In this document: positions 63,502-64,000 of the stretch, piece by piece
Layout of the letters: each line of letters begins with the position of its first letter
Position numbering within the stretch: the stretch's first letter is position 1
From: an uncultured Flavobacteriales bacterium
GTDB taxonomy: Bacteria; Bacteroidota; Bacteroidia; Flavobacteriales_D; CAJJDF01
Assembly (NCBI GenBank): GCA_905182785.1
Contig: CAJJDF010000017.1
Location: forward strand, 18,475 to 82,474
Length of the DNA: 64,000 nt
Direction: 5' to 3'
Translations under genes and position numbers: made by a program
The notes under the pieces: generated by a model
The model's input: only the letters and a program-made list of their open reading frames with translations
What the model was told of the DNA's origin: nothing
Databases searched by the model: none

Positions 63502-64000
63502 ATCTATTTTAAATAAAGAGATTCAAGACTATATTGACGTAAATTTACGGTCTAATGTCAATAAAATCATTCTTAAATCACAATTATTTGAAGAGGCAGA
63601 AAACCGTGAAATTGCTGTTCAGATTTCAGGAAAGCTAAAATCTAAGTTTAAATTACCTTCTTGGTTTGAGGCTAAAAACATTTATTATCCAGTAAAAATA
63701 TCGATAGAACAAACTTCTTCGGAACAAACTGCGGAGTATAAATCGAGCTTAGTATTGGGGAATAAATTTATAGATTTAACAGGTGGATTTGGAGTAGATG
63801 ATTATTATTTTTCTAAGCAATTTGAATCCGTAATTCACTGTGAAATAAACGAAGAATTATCGCAAATTACTGCACATAATTTTGAGCAATTAGGAGTAAA
63901 TAATTGTAGATTTTTTGTGGGAGATGGAATTGAGATTTTGAAACAATCGGAAGAGAAATTTGGTTGTATTTATGTAGATCCGTCCAGAAGGAGTGAGGTT
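63494..64000 (+). CDS. Class I SAM-dependent methyltransferase, 3'-truncated by window edge
   Basis: The ATG at 63494 lies inside the end of recQ (8-base overlap) and the frame stays open for 169 codons to the window end. The N-terminal 90 residues are helical and basic. A Rossmann methyltransferase core then begins with the SAM-binding loop DLTGGFGVDD, the acidic end of strand 2 (HCEINEE) and the motif YVDPSRR. The architecture fits THUMP-like/RsmD-type methyltransferases of Bacteroidota that act on nucleic acid, but the substrate is unknown and the C-terminus is missing. Confidence 0.85.
   Translation, partial: MNKSILNKEIQDYIDVNLRSNVNKIILKSQLFEEAENREIAVQISGKLKSKFKLPSWFEAKNIYYPVKISIEQTSSEQTAEYKSSLVLGNKFIDLTGGFGVDDYYFSKQFESVIHCEINEELSQITAHNFEQLGVNNCRFFVGDGIEILKQSEEKFGCIYVDPSRRSEV

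Noticed and set aside
1-64000. tRNA, rRNA, CRISPR arrays, insertion sequences, prophage or defence genes
   Set aside because: Intergenic stretches were read for cloverleaf-like patterns, direct repeats and transposase motifs; none was convincing.

Overview
The window looks like chromosomal DNA of a low-GC member of the Bacteroidota, most likely a gliding or T9SS-bearing flavobacterium (Flavobacteriales). The evidence is a nearly continuous set of type IX secretion/gliding genes (sprA, sprE/porW, gldB, a porP/sprF-like gene, gldK-L-M-N), a secreted protein with a T9SS type A C-terminal sorting domain, a GLPGLI-family protein beside a TonB-type barrel, and several promoters of the Bacteroidota form (TTG, 17-23 bp, TAnnTTTG). 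I see no tRNA, rRNA, CRISPR array, insertion sequence or prophage. Nearly all of it reads as vertically inherited core genome.

Layout. 1-2.5 kb: a signalling block (5'-truncated histidine kinase, single-domain response regulator, REC-PAS-kinase). 2.5-3.0 kb: two small unknown ORFs. 3.0-11.0 kb (minus): ruvA-sprA, the giant outer-membrane T9SS translocon gene. 11.1-12.5 kb: T9SS cargo protein and a TlpA-like thioredoxin. 12.6-19.0 kb: tatA-gatA, a degenerate LytM/M23 protein, sprE and gldB. 19.0-21.7 kb (minus): miaB and a receiver-less sigma-54 activator. 21.9-25.6 kb: GLPGLI protein plus outer-membrane barrel. 25.7-29.4 kb: topA and an arginase-fold protein with degraded metal ligands. 29.5-35.7 kb: porP/sprF-like gene and gldKLMN, closed by a strong terminator. 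35.9-38.7 kb: rmlB, a TM2 protein, sodA and a membrane protein. 38.7-45.7 kb (plus): Nfu-type Fe-S carrier, CNNM/CBS protein, tadA, cdd, pdhA, pdhC, a double-META lipoprotein and a bacilliredoxin. 46-50.3 kb: S41 protease, dCMP deaminase, murI, der. 50.5-61.0 kb (mostly minus): M3 peptidase, a frameshifted unknown gene, DUF2911/TPR protein, a sodium:solute symporter with a tiny membrane partner, PIG-L deacetylase and an MMPL exporter. 61.1-64.0 kb: small protein, recQ and the start of a class I methyltransferase cut by the window end.

How the genes work together. SprA is the translocon. GldK/GldN form the periplasmic ring, GldL/GldM the proton-driven motor, SprE/PorW links ring and translocon, and PorP/SprF-type proteins serve surface attachment. 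The T9SS CTD protein is a plausible client. The missing T9SS parts (PorV, PorU, GldJ and others) must lie elsewhere. The less ordinary items are the arginase-fold pseudoenzyme next to the T9SS locus, a 25-bp palindrome on the gldK promoter, a catalytically dead LytM protein divergent from sprE, a 45-residue membrane peptide coupled to the symporter, and a one-base frameshift gene upstream of the M3 peptidase. No clearly novel multi-gene system (defence, biosynthetic or mobile) is evident.
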